Of a stretch of 64,000 nt of DNA, positions 15,244 through 23,387 are shown piece by piece. Numbering within the stretch: position 1 is the stretch's first letter; each line of letters begins with the position of its first letter. A program made the position numbers and the translations under genes. The notes beneath the pieces are model-generated. The model saw only the letters and a program-made list of their open reading frames with translations. It was not told where the DNA came from and searched no databases. Origin of the DNA: Bin95 sp965220855 (GTDB lineage Bacteria > Pseudomonadota > Alphaproteobacteria > Bin95); assembly GCA_965220855.1 (NCBI GenBank), contig CBDCQY010000001.1:2046001-2110000 (forward strand). The letters are read 5' to 3'.

Positions 15244-17352
15244 CTAGTGCGCCAGCACGGCCAGCAGCAGCAGGGCGACGATGTTGGTGATCTTGATCAT
15301 CGGGTTGACGGCCGGGCCGGCGGTGTCCTTGTAGGGGTCGCCCACGGTGTCGCCGGTGACGGCGGCCTTGTGGGCTTCGGAGCCCTTGCCGCCATGATGG
15401 CCGTCCTCGATATATTTCTTGGCGTTGTCCCAGGCCCCGCCGCCGGCCGTCATGGAGATGGCGACGAAGATGCCGGTGACGATCACGCCGAGCAGCATGG
15501 CGCCGACGGCGGTGAGCGCCGCCGCCTTGCCGGCCACCAGCCAGACCAGCAGGAAGAGCGCGATCGGCGAGAGCACCGGCAGGAGCGAGGGCACGATCAT
15601 CTCCTTGATCGCGGCGCGCGTCAGCATATCGACGCAGGGGCCGTATTCCGGCTTCGCCTTGCCCTCCATGATGCCCGGAATCTCGCGGAACTGGCGGCGC
15701 ACTTCCTCCACCACCGCGCCGCCGGCCCGGCCCACCGCCATCATGCCCATGGCGCCGAACAGGAAGGGCAGCAGGCCGCCGACAAAGAGGCCGATGACCA
15801 CATAGGGGTCGGAGAGCGAGAAGGTCACCTGCTCGGCGATGCCGGCGAAGAAGGGATAGCTGTCTCCGGCGGCGCTGAAGAACTTGATGTCCTCCGTATA
15901 GGCCGCGAACAGCACCAGCGCGCCGAGCCCGGCGGAGCCGATGGCGTAGCCCTTGGTGACCGCCTTGGTAGTGTTGCCGACCGCGTCCAGCCGGTCGGTG
16001 GTCTCGCGCACATCCTCTTCGAGATCGGCCATTTCGGCGATGCCGCCGGCATTGTCGGTCACCGGGCCATAGGCGTCGAGCGCCACCACCATGCCGGCCA
16101 GCGCCAGCATGGCGGTGACCGCAATGGCGATGCCGAACAGCCCGGCCAGCTGGTGGCAGGCGACGATGGCGACGCAGATGATGACCGCCGGCAGGGCGCA
16201 GGCCTCCATGGAGACGGCGAGGCCCTGGATGACATTGGTGCCGTGGCCGGTGGTCGAGGCCTGGGCCACCGAGCGCACCGGGCGATATTCGGTGCCGGTG
16301 TAATATTCGGTCACCCAGATGATGAGGCCGGTGACCACCAGGCCGATCGCCCCGCAGACGAACAGTTCCGTTCCGGTGAAGCCGCTCTCGCCGATCGGCC
16401 CCATGCCGACGGTCCAGGCGGTCACCGCCAGGATGCCGGCGAGCGAGAGCGCCGCCGCCACGATGAAGCCGCGATAGAGCGCGCCCATGATCGACTGCGA
16501 GGCGCCGAGCCGCACGAAGAAGGTGCCGATCACCGACGCGATGATGCACACGCCGCCGATCGCCAGCGGATAGGACATGACCGAGCCGGCGAGCGCCGCG
16601 TCAGCGGCGAAGAAGATGGAGCCGAGCACCATGGTGGCGACCACGGTGACGGCGTAGGTCTCGAACAGGTCGGCGGCCATGCCGGCGCAGTCGCCCACAT
16701 TGTCGCCCACATTGTCGGCGATGACGGCGGGGTTGCGCGGGTCGTCCTCGGGAATGCCGGCCTCGACCTTGCCGACCAGGTCGGCGCCGACATCGGCGCC
16801 CTTGGTGAAGATGCCGCCGCCGAGGCGGGCGAAGATCGAGATCAGCGACGCGCCGAAGCCGAGCGCCACCAGCGGGTCGATCAGCCCGCGCCCCTCCGCG
16901 CCGAGGCCGAGCAGGATGGCGTAATAGACGCCGACGCCGAGCAGCGCGAGGCCGGCCACCAGCATGCCCGTGACCGCGCCGGAGCGGAACGACACCGCCA
17001 GGCCCTCCGCCAGGCCCTTGCGGGCGGCCTCGGCGGTGCGCACATTCGCCTTCACCGAGACGTTCATGCCGATATAGCCGGCCGCGCCGGAGAGCACCGC
17101 GCCGATCAGGAAGCCGATCGCCTCATGCGCGCCGAGCAGCAGCAGCAGCACCAGGAAGATGACCACGCCCACCATGGCGATGGCGCGATACTGGCGGTTC
17201 AGATAGGCGCGCGCGCCTTCCTGGATGGCGGCGGCGATTTCCTGCATCCGGGCGTTGCCGGCGTCGGCGGCGAGCACCGAGCGCGAGGCGGCCACGCCAT
17301 AGACCAGCGCTGCAAGCCCGCACAGCACGACGAAGATCAGGACCGGCGACAT
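15244..17352 (-). CDS. hppA: K+-independent, proton-translocating membrane pyrophosphatase
   Basis: This integral membrane enzyme hydrolyses pyrophosphate and pumps H+ across the membrane. The 702-residue length and about 16 hydrophobic segments are typical. Pyrophosphate/Mg-binding motifs are visible: GGGIFTKGADVGADLVGK and DNVGDNVGDCAG in the first half, then DAYGPVTDNAGG and TGDTVGDPYKDTAGPA near the C-terminus. The sequence GNTTKAVTKG carries Lys where K+-dependent enzymes have Ala, so this is the K+-independent type. It starts with ATG at 17352 and appears monocistronic. Confidence 0.95.
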   Translation of the reverse strand: MSPVLIFVVLCGLAALVYGVAASRSVLAADAGNARMQEIAAAIQEGARAYLNRQYRAIAMVGVVIFLVLLLLLGAHEAIGFLIGAVLSGAAGYIGMNVSVKANVRTAEAARKGLAEGLAVSFRSGAVTGMLVAGLALLGVGVYYAILLGLGAEGRGLIDPLVALGFGASLISIFARLGGGIFTKGADVGADLVGKVEAGIPEDDPRNPAVIADNVGDNVGDCAGMAADLFETYAVTVVATMVLGSIFFAADAALAGSVMSYPLAIGGVCIIASVIGTFFVRLGASQSIMGALYRGFIVAAALSLAGILAVTAWTVGMGPIGESGFTGTELFVCGAIGLVVTGLIIWVTEYYTGTEYRPVRSVAQASTTGHGTNVIQGLAVSMEACALPAVIICVAIVACHQLAGLFGIAIAVTAMLALAGMVVALDAYGPVTDNAGGIAEMADLEEDVRETTDRLDAVGNTTKAVTKGYAIGSAGLGALVLFAAYTEDIKFFSAAGDSYPFFAGIAEQVTFSLSDPYVVIGLFVGGLLPFLFGAMGMMAVGRAGGAVVEEVRRQFREIPGIMEGKAKPEYGPCVDMLTRAAIKEMIVPSLLPVLSPIALFLLVWLVAGKAAALTAVGAMLLGVIVTGIFVAISMTAGGGAWDNAKKYIEDGHHGGKGSEAHKAAVTGDTVGDPYKDTAGPAVNPMIKITNIVALLLLAVLAH

Positions 17353-17503
17353 GATGGGGTGCCCCTCGGATCGGTGTGACGCAACGCGCGGCCTTTAGGC
17401 CAAAGACGGGCGGCTCTCAAGCCCCGATTTGTCGCATGGGCCGGCCCCGGCAGCGATTATTGCTATGTTTGCCGGTCACTTGCGCAAGGGGGAGCGACCG
17501 GCG

Positions 17504-18262
17504 ATGCGCGCGGTCCCGGGCGGCTTTCTTCGTCGGGCGGAGCTCTGGACGGCGCTGGCGCTGGCGCTCGCCGCCAGCTGGGCCTTCGTCGCCTGGATGA
17601 CGCTCGACATGGCGCATCCGCTGGTGCGGCTGATGATGCCGCTCCACGCCGGATGGTCGCTTGCAACCGTTGTCGCGGTCGCGGCGATGTGGGCCGGCAT
17701 GATGGTCGCCATGATGCTGCCCTCGGCCGCGCCGACGATCCTCGCCTTCGACCGGCTGGAGCGGGCCGATGTCGAAGGCGGCGCGCGGTCGCGCGCGCTG
17801 GTCTTCGCCGGGGCCTATCTGCTCGTCTGGGGCGGCTATGCGCTGCTCGCCGCCGGCGCGCAATGGGGCTTGCAGGCGAGCGGGCTGCTGACGCCGATGA
17901 TCGTCAGCCGTTCCGACTGGCTGACCGCGGGCCTCCTGATCCTGGCCGGGCTTTATCAGCTGACGCCGCTCAAGCAGGCCTGCCTGCGCCGCTGTCGCAC
18001 GCCGCTCGGCTTCCTGCTGGCCGAGTGGCGCGACGGCGCGTGCGGCGCCTTCGCCATGGGGCTGCGGCACGGCCTCTGGTGCGCCGGCTGCTGCTGGGCG
18101 CTCATGCTGCTGCTGTTCGTCGCCGGGGCGATGAACCCGGTCTGGATCGTGGCGCTCACCTTGCTGGTGGCGCTGGAGAAATGGCCGCGCCTGCCGGCCC
18201 GGTTCACGCGGGCGTTCGCCGTCGCGCTGCTGGCGGCCGGCGCTGCGGTCGCGCTCGGATAG
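17504..18262 (+). CDS. DUF2182 integral membrane protein
   Basis: A 252-residue polytopic membrane protein of the DUF2182 family, described in databases as a predicted metal-binding membrane protein. Motifs include MWAGMMVAMMLPSAAPTIL (about 65-83), YQLTPLKQACLRRCR and GLRHGLWCAGCCWALM, with conserved Met, Cys and His residues inside or next to helices. ATG 17504 follows a GGGGGAG purine run, preferable to an upstream in-frame ATG at 17429. It is convergent with a DUF1326 gene ten bases away. These two families often co-occur, so a shared metal-related function is plausible but unproven. Confidence 0.83.
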   Translation: MRAVPGGFLRRAELWTALALALAASWAFVAWMTLDMAHPLVRLMMPLHAGWSLATVVAVAAMWAGMMVAMMLPSAAPTILAFDRLERADVEGGARSRALVFAGAYLLVWGGYALLAAGAQWGLQASGLLTPMIVSRSDWLTAGLLILAGLYQLTPLKQACLRRCRTPLGFLLAEWRDGACGAFAMGLRHGLWCAGCCWALMLLLFVAGAMNPVWIVALTLLVALEKWPRLPARFTRAFAVALLAAGAAVALG

Positions 18263-18271
18263 CGCCGCGCC

Positions 18272-18919
18272 TTACGGCCCCGTCCAGTCGAACGGGATGT
18301 GCTTGGCGGAGTTGACGTCCCAGGAGAAATCGAAGCCGTAGGCATCGACGCGGCAGATGGTGGCCTTGCCCCAGGTGACCAGCTGCGGGCCAGGGCCGGT
18401 CTCCGAGCCGGGCGCATTGGCGAGCCGGGGATATTCGCCCGGATTGCTGGTCGGCCCGGTCAGCGCCTCCGCCCAGGCCTTGACCTTGCCGGCGATATCG
18501 ACGCCCCAGCGCGACTGGTCGGGCGCGATCTCGAAGGAGATGCGGGCGCGCTCGACGCCGAGCAGCGTGCGGCCCTTGGAGAACAGCGCGCCGACCTTGC
18601 CGGGAAAGCCGCCGGCGCGCCCGCCGATGATGGCCGTCAGCGCCTCGGCCTGGTCGTCGCTGGCGCGCTCGTCGATGAAGACGCCGGCCCGCCCCTCGAC
18701 CTCGCCCGCCCAGAAGTCGCCGTCCCAGCGTCCGACCCGCACGAAGGCGAGGTCGTCGAGCCGGGTCTCGCCATAATGCCCGCGCTTCACATGCCAGAAG
18801 AGCACCGACTCGCAATAGCCATTGTCCGGCGGCTGGGCGAAGGTGCACGGGCAGGCGACGGCGCAGCTGCAATTGTCGAACCAGTCACCCTCGACATGCC
18901 ATTCCGGTGTATTCGCCAT
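18272..18919 (-). CDS. DUF1326 domain-containing protein
   Basis: A 215-residue soluble protein matching DUF1326: N-terminal WHVEGDWFDNCSCAVACPC with a C-x-C-x4-C-x-C cluster at about residues 16-24, then GGRAGGFPGKVGALF and a C-terminal WDVNSAKHIPFDW. The clustered cysteines could bind a metal. ATG 18919 is preferred because the family begins just before this motif; the longer frame upstream has no similarity. It is convergent with DUF2182. The function is unknown. Confidence 0.83.
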   Translation of the reverse strand: MANTPEWHVEGDWFDNCSCAVACPCTFAQPPDNGYCESVLFWHVKRGHYGETRLDDLAFVRVGRWDGDFWAGEVEGRAGVFIDERASDDQAEALTAIIGGRAGGFPGKVGALFSKGRTLLGVERARISFEIAPDQSRWGVDIAGKVKAWAEALTGPTSNPGEYPRLANAPGSETGPGPQLVTWGKATICRVDAYGFDFSWDVNSAKHIPFDWTGP

Positions 18920-19072
18920 GGACCCGCTCCCCGAGATCGCCGCAACCCTCTCAACCCCATACTGGCCCCGGCCGGAGAGCCGCACAAGCCTTGTCGGCGG
19001 GCCGGCTTCTCCCTGACGGATTGACAATATTCGTCCCCGATGGCATCGTCATCGATCATGGAGGGCAAGCTC

Positions 19073-19324
19073 ATGGCGAGCATCACGATCCGCAATCTCG
19101 ACGACGGCGTGAAGGCCCGGCTTCGCCTGCGGGCGGCTGGAAAGGGGCGCTCCATGGAAGAGGAGGCCCGGCGGATCCTCGCGGACGCCGTAGAGCGGGA
19201 GCCCACGCCCGCGAAGGGCCTCGGAACGGCCATTCACGAACTGTTCAAGCCGTTCGGAGACGTGAATCTGGAACTGCCGCCGCGCGCCCTCGCGGTCCAG
19301 GACAACACCCGACGGAACTTCTGA
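19073..19324 (+). CDS. FitA-like ribbon-helix-helix antitoxin without a toxin
   Basis: An 83-residue protein. Residues 1-40 read as a FitA/VapB ribbon-helix-helix domain (MASITIRNLDDGVKARLRLR, then GRSMEEEARRIL). The C-terminal tail LGTAIHELFKPFG and LELPPR resembles the segment by which FitA wraps its PIN toxin FitB. The start at 19073 has GGAGGG at 19060-19065. A perfect TTGACA at 19021-19026 has no convincing -10. FitB normally overlaps or follows at once, but here only nine bases separate the stop from a convergent transporter gene, so this is an orphan antitoxin. The last residues look divergent, as if the 3' end was rebuilt by a deletion. Confidence 0.82.
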   Translation: MASITIRNLDDGVKARLRLRAAGKGRSMEEEARRILADAVEREPTPAKGLGTAIHELFKPFGDVNLELPPRALAVQDNTRRNF

Positions 19325-19333
19325 ATCGGAACC

Positions 19334-20563
19334 TCAGGCCGCCAGCGGGCGGCGGGGGGAGGAGAAGATCAGGACGGCCAGCAGGGCGGCCAGCATCATC
19401 GGCAGGATGCCGAGATTGAGCCAGTCCCAGCCGAAGCCGTGGAAGATGTGCCCGGAGAGTAGCGATGCGGCGGCGATGGACGCGAAGACGACGAAATCGT
19501 TGACGCCCTGCAGCTTGGCCTTCTCCTCCGGCGTGTGCACCTCGGTCAGCAGGGCGGAGCCGCCGACGAACATGAAGTTCCAGCCGAGCCCGTTCACGAT
19601 CAGCGCGATGGCGAAATGCATGAACGTCACCCCGGCGAGATTGACGACGACGCAGAGCGCGATCAGCACGACGCCGATCAGGATCATCGGCCGCGCCCCG
19701 TAGCGCGCCACCAGATGGCCGGTGAAGAAGGCCGGCAGATACATGCCGATGACATGCAGCTGGATGACGCTGCCGGACGCATCGAAGCCGAAGCCGCAAA
19801 ATTGCATCGCAAGCGGCGTCGCGCTCATCACCAGCGACATGGAGCCATAGCCGATGGCGGCGCTCAGCATGGCCACGATGCAGGTCGGCTGGCGCAGGAT
19901 GCGAAGCAGCGGGCGCCCGCTGTGGCGGCGCTCCTCGGCGCTGAGCTTCGGGATGCGCACGAACGCCACCAGACAGAAGGAGATGGCGTAAAGCCCGATC
20001 AGGCCGAGATAGCTGCCTGCGAACAGCACGGGGTCCAGCAGATGGCGCGTGTGCTTGGCGAGCTCCGGCCCGATGAAGGCGGCCAGCAGCCCGCCGGCCA
20101 GCACCAGCGAGATCGCCTTCGGGCGGAAGTCGGGCGAGGCGGTGTCGGCGGCGGCGAAGCGGTAGAACACGGCGAAGCCGTTGAACCAGCCGACCACGAA
20201 CACGCCGAAACAGAAGCCCCAATAGCTCTGGTCGAACAGCGCCTGGACGGCGAGCAGCGCGCCCGCCGCGCCGATGACCGCGCCCAGCATGAAGCCCGCG
20301 CGCCGGCCGATGCGCCGCATCAGCAGCGATGCCGGAATGGTGGCGCTCATCACGCCGGCGTGATGCGCCGCGAGCGGGAAGGTGGCCCAGCCGGCGTTCT
20401 CGGCCAGCATATGGCCGATGAGCGGCGCGGTGGAGATCATCAGCGTGGTGCCGGAGATGTAGAGCGCCTGGCAGATGGCCAGCAACAGCACATTGCGGTT
20501 GTTGGCGTCCTGCAGCAGGTCGCGGGCGAGGCGGAGCCGGCCGGCGCCGGCGGGGCGGGTCAC
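19334..20563 (-). CDS. MFS transporter
   Basis: A 409-residue major facilitator with 12 hydrophobic segments. N-terminal NRNVLLLAICQALYISGTTL begins helix 1. The loop between helices 2 and 3 carries RRIGRRAGFMLG, and the middle loop is basic (RIPKLSAEERRHSGRP). The start is GTG at 20563, overlapping the stop of the upstream dehydrogenase gene by four bases, so the two are translationally coupled. The substrate is unknown; a carboxylic acid handled by the coupled dehydrogenase is a reasonable guess. Confidence 0.85.
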   Translation of the reverse strand: MTRPAGAGRLRLARDLLQDANNRNVLLLAICQALYISGTTLMISTAPLIGHMLAENAGWATFPLAAHHAGVMSATIPASLLMRRIGRRAGFMLGAVIGAAGALLAVQALFDQSYWGFCFGVFVVGWFNGFAVFYRFAAADTASPDFRPKAISLVLAGGLLAAFIGPELAKHTRHLLDPVLFAGSYLGLIGLYAISFCLVAFVRIPKLSAEERRHSGRPLLRILRQPTCIVAMLSAAIGYGSMSLVMSATPLAMQFCGFGFDASGSVIQLHVIGMYLPAFFTGHLVARYGARPMILIGVVLIALCVVVNLAGVTFMHFAIALIVNGLGWNFMFVGGSALLTEVHTPEEKAKLQGVNDFVVFASIAAASLLSGHIFHGFGWDWLNLGILPMMLAALLAVLIFSSPRRPLAA

Positions 20564-21420
20564 CGCCCGTTCCGGATGAAGGGATAGATGGCCATCATGT
20601 CCTGCAGGGGGTCCGCCTCGGCGAAGGCGGCGACGGTCTCGCCCGCACGCGCGATCGCGGGGCAGGGGGCCTCGCCCGCATCCTCCACGAACAGCCCCAG
20701 ATCCTTTTTCACCACATGGGCCTCCGCCCCCGAGCCGCCGAACTCGCCGCTCGCGACATGTTTGGGGAAGGCGTGGAGGGTGGCGAAATTCTGCCCGGTG
20801 CTGGCGTTGATGACCTCGAGCATGGTCGCGATGTCCAGCCCGCCGCGCTCGCCATGGGCCAGCGCTTCGGAGGTGGTGACCAGGCTGGAAATGTTGAGCG
20901 CATTGTTGACGAGCTTCATGGTCTGGCCCTGGCCGGGTTCGGTCCCGACATGGAAGACCATGCGCGACCAGGCCTCGATCATCGGCCGCGCGCGCTCCAG
21001 CGCCTCCGCCGGGCCGGCCGCCATGCTGGTGAGCGAGCCTTCCTCGGCGCGGAACTTCATGCCGGAAATCGGGCAGTCGAGATAGGCGACGCCCGCCGCC
21101 TGCAGGATGCGGGCGTTCTCGCGCGCGGCGGCCGGGCCGATGGTGCAGGTATCGACGACGATCTGGCCGGCATGGGCGGCCGCCGCGATCTCCAGCACGA
21201 CCTCGCGATTGGCCGCCACCGTCGGCAGCGAGAGCGCGACGACGCCGGCGCGCCGCGCGACCTCGCCATTGGACTGCGCGACAAGCGCGCCAGCGGGCGC
21301 GCGGTCTGCGGTTCCGGCGATATCGTGCGCGACCAGCTCCCGGCCGGTCGCCGCGACATGCCGCGCCATCGGGCCGCCCATATTGCCGAGCCCGATGAAG
21401 CCGAATCTGTCGGCGGCCAT
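20560..21420 (-). CDS. 3-hydroxyisobutyrate dehydrogenase family oxidoreductase
   Basis: A 286-residue beta-hydroxyacid dehydrogenase. The N-terminal Rossmann motif is GFIGLGNMGGPMARH (about 7-21). The substrate-binding DCPISG follows at mid-length, and the catalytic Lys lies in GQTMKLVNNALN. The family includes tartronate semialdehyde reductase and glyoxylate reductase, so the true substrate is open. ATG 21420 fits the domain start. It leads a two-gene operon with the MFS transporter and is divergent from the DUF2786-like gene. Confidence 0.87.
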   Translation of the reverse strand: MAADRFGFIGLGNMGGPMARHVAATGRELVAHDIAGTADRAPAGALVAQSNGEVARRAGVVALSLPTVAANREVVLEIAAAAHAGQIVVDTCTIGPAAARENARILQAAGVAYLDCPISGMKFRAEEGSLTSMAAGPAEALERARPMIEAWSRMVFHVGTEPGQGQTMKLVNNALNISSLVTTSEALAHGERGGLDIATMLEVINASTGQNFATLHAFPKHVASGEFGGSGAEAHVVKKDLGLFVEDAGEAPCPAIARAGETVAAFAEADPLQDMMAIYPFIRNGR

Positions 21421-21525
21421 GAATGCTCTCCCCTCTGCCCCGGCAGCATAGCGCCATCGGTCGCGGGCCTCACCCTTCGATTGCGGGTTTCTTTCCGGGG
21501 CCGCCGGAGAGTAAGCTGGGCGGTC

Positions 21526-22059
21526 ATGTCTGACGGCGAAGCGATCTCGAAGGGGTTCGGCGAGGCGGAGCGGGCGCGGTTTCGCAGCCTGCTGGCGCTG
21601 GCGGCCGGCAGCTCGTTCGACGGCGAGCGCGAGGCGGCGCTGGCCGCCGCCCGCCGGCTGGCGGCCCGGCACGGCATGACGCTGGGCGAGGCGGCCCGAG
21701 GAGATGCGCCCCCGCCGGTCGAGCCGCCGGAGGCCGCCATGTCCCGGAGACGGCGCGAGCAGGAGATGGCGCGCGCCTTCCGGGAAGGCGAACGGCGCGC
21801 CGACGCCGAGCGCGCCCGCTTTCGCGCCGCCTGGCAAGACGCGCTCCGGCGCGGGCTCGACCGCGACGAGCGTCGCCGCGAGGAACCGGCCGGGCGCAGC
21901 TACCATGTGCGGCGCAGCGACCGCCGGCTGGAGCCGGTGCAGCACGCGACCGTGCTGTTGAACGAGACCCGCCTGCCGTTTCGCGAGATCGCCGACATCA
22001 CCGGCCTCGACCCCTATGCCGTGGTCGGCCTGAAGCTGAAGCTGCGGCGCGCGGCCTGA
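21526..22059 (+). CDS. Hypothetical protein with DUF2786-like N-terminus
   Basis: A 177-residue basic, highly charged protein without signal or membrane segments. Residues 14-55 (FRSLLALAAGSSFDGE, then AALAAARRLAARHGMTL) resemble the short helical DUF2786 domain. A long Arg/Glu-rich helix follows (about 70-125). The C-terminal 35 residues (LPFREIADITGLDPYAVVGL) look like a small helix-turn-helix. A DNA- or RNA-associated role is possible but not shown. ATG 21526 is the start nearest the domain. It is convergent with the DoxX gene with a six-base gap. Confidence 0.6.
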   Translation: MSDGEAISKGFGEAERARFRSLLALAAGSSFDGEREAALAAARRLAARHGMTLGEAARGDAPPPVEPPEAAMSRRRREQEMARAFREGERRADAERARFRAAWQDALRRGLDRDERRREEPAGRSYHVRRSDRRLEPVQHATVLLNETRLPFREIADITGLDPYAVVGLKLKLRRAA

Positions 22060-22065
22060 GCCGGT

Positions 22066-22620
22066 CTATGCGCTTTTCCGGTTGAGGAGCGCATCCAGCG
22101 AGATCGGCCCGGCGCCCCGCGCGATCGGGACCGCCAGCAGCAGCAGCCAGAACAGCCGCTGATCCAGGATCTTCGCGTCGGGCGTATTGTCGAACCACAT
22201 GCCGATGGTGGCGGCGTCCGCGCCGTGGCCGAATATATCGACCAGGCTCATCACCAGGATGAAGCCGATCATGGCGAGGCTGGCGGCCCGCGTGAACAGG
22301 CCGAGCACGATCAGCGCCGGGATGACGAACTCCGCCCACATGCCCGCCAGCACCACCAGCCAGGCGAAGAAACCGAGCGCGGAGGGGTCGTAGCCGACGG
22401 CCTCCATCTGGGCCGGCAGAATCTGGACATAGGCCCCGGCCGAGGGCGAGAAGACGCCGGCGAAGCCCTCGCCGAGCTTGGTCATGGCCGAGGCCCAGAA
22501 GAAGGTGGCGAGCGTCGCCAGGAACACCAGGCGGGCGAGCGTCGCCAGAGCGGCGCCGTCCAGCAGGCGGGCGAGCGGGTCGAGTATGGCGCCTTCGAGG
22601 CGGTAGAGCGCGTTCAGCAT
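22066..22620 (-). CDS. DoxX family membrane protein of the bufferin operon
   Basis: A 184-residue integral membrane protein with four or five hydrophobic helices. The first carries FFWASAMTKLGEGF, and the DoxX-type E in MWAEFVIPALIVLGLFTR sits mid-protein. DoxX proteins are often the last gene of bufferin (buf) operons, where they are thought to act in the membrane with the modified peptide system. The ATG at 22620 overlaps the bufC stop by seven bases. A quinone- or redox-related function is known for some DoxX homologues but cannot be assigned here. Confidence 0.83.
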   Translation of the reverse strand: MLNALYRLEGAILDPLARLLDGAALATLARLVFLATLATFFWASAMTKLGEGFAGVFSPSAGAYVQILPAQMEAVGYDPSALGFFAWLVVLAGMWAEFVIPALIVLGLFTRAASLAMIGFILVMSLVDIFGHGADAATIGMWFDNTPDAKILDQRLFWLLLLAVPIARGAGPISLDALLNRKSA

Positions 22621-23387
22621 GGCGGTTCTCCCGAGCTTGGGATGGAAATGGCGGAGACGATCCGGGCGGCGAACAGGCCGGCCAGATTGGCGGCGAGATC
22701 GAATGCGGGCGCGGCGCGCCCGGCGCGTTCGGCGGCCATGGCGAGAGGCTCGCCCTCCTGGAGCGCCAGCAGGAAATCGGCGCCGCCGGGGGGCAGGCGG
22801 TTCATCAGCACGACCTCCTCGGGCCGCGACACCAGCGCATCCTCGCCGTCCGGCCCGATGGCGGAGGTGTCGGCGGTGGCGTTGAAGCGCCAGATGGAGA
22901 GGACGGGATGGGCCGAGCGGAGGATGCGGCAGGCCGCCCGCAGCCGGAAGCGGACGCCCGCAAGCGCCGCCGGGTCGAGGCCGTCCAGCGCCGAGGGGTC
23001 GGCGAGGGGGTCGTCGGCGGCGTGGAAGACGATGCGCCGCGCCTGCTCCAGGCGCGCGACATCCGGCAGATAGGGCAGGCCGGAGACCGGCGGGAAGCGC
23101 TCCAGAAAGGCCGCGAAGCCCTCGCCATAGAACATCAGCCGCGCCGATCGGGGCGGCTCGGCGCGCACATAAACGCCCGCCATGGCGGCGAAAAACTCCT
23201 CCCCGACCACCGCCCGGATGACGGGAAAGGCCTCGCCCAGCGCCTCGATCAGGGAGGTGACGACATTGTTGCGGTAGATGTCGAAGCGCCGCCCGGCCGG
23301 CGCGCCGTCGGGGCCGAGCAGGCCGGCGGGGACCGCTCGCGCCGGGTCGAGCAGGGCTCGCGCGAAGGCGCGCTGGCCGTCAGACAT
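22614..23387 (-). CDS. bufC: BufC-like DUF2063 protein (bufferin maturation partner)
   Basis: A 257-residue protein of the DUF2063/HvfC/BufC family. The N-terminal domain has the family pattern FARALLDPARAVPAGLL and FDIYRNNVVTSLIEALGEAFP, followed by VRAEPPRSARLMFYGEGFAAFL. The C-terminal half (RLPPGGADFLLALQEGE) forms the helical recognition domain. BufC is known as the partner of the MNIO enzyme BufB and is proposed to present the precursor peptide. ATG 23387 overlaps the bufB stop by eight bases, so it is coupled; the longer upstream frame lies inside bufB and is rejected. Confidence 0.87.
   Translation of the reverse strand: MSDGQRAFARALLDPARAVPAGLLGPDGAPAGRRFDIYRNNVVTSLIEALGEAFPVIRAVVGEEFFAAMAGVYVRAEPPRSARLMFYGEGFAAFLERFPPVSGLPYLPDVARLEQARRIVFHAADDPLADPSALDGLDPAALAGVRFRLRAACRILRSAHPVLSIWRFNATADTSAIGPDGEDALVSRPEEVVLMNRLPPGGADFLLALQEGEPLAMAAERAGRAAPAFDLAANLAGLFAARIVSAISIPSSGEPPC

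Noticed and set aside
15101..16549. Long minus-strand open frame upstream of the DHA2 transporter
   Set aside because: It is in a different frame of hppA and lacks domains. The GTG at 15100 with its ribosome-binding site is the better start.
19325..19333. A short PIN toxin directly after the FitA-like gene
   Set aside because: Only nine bases separate it from the next gene, too few for a toxin, and no PIN-domain frame overlaps on either strand.
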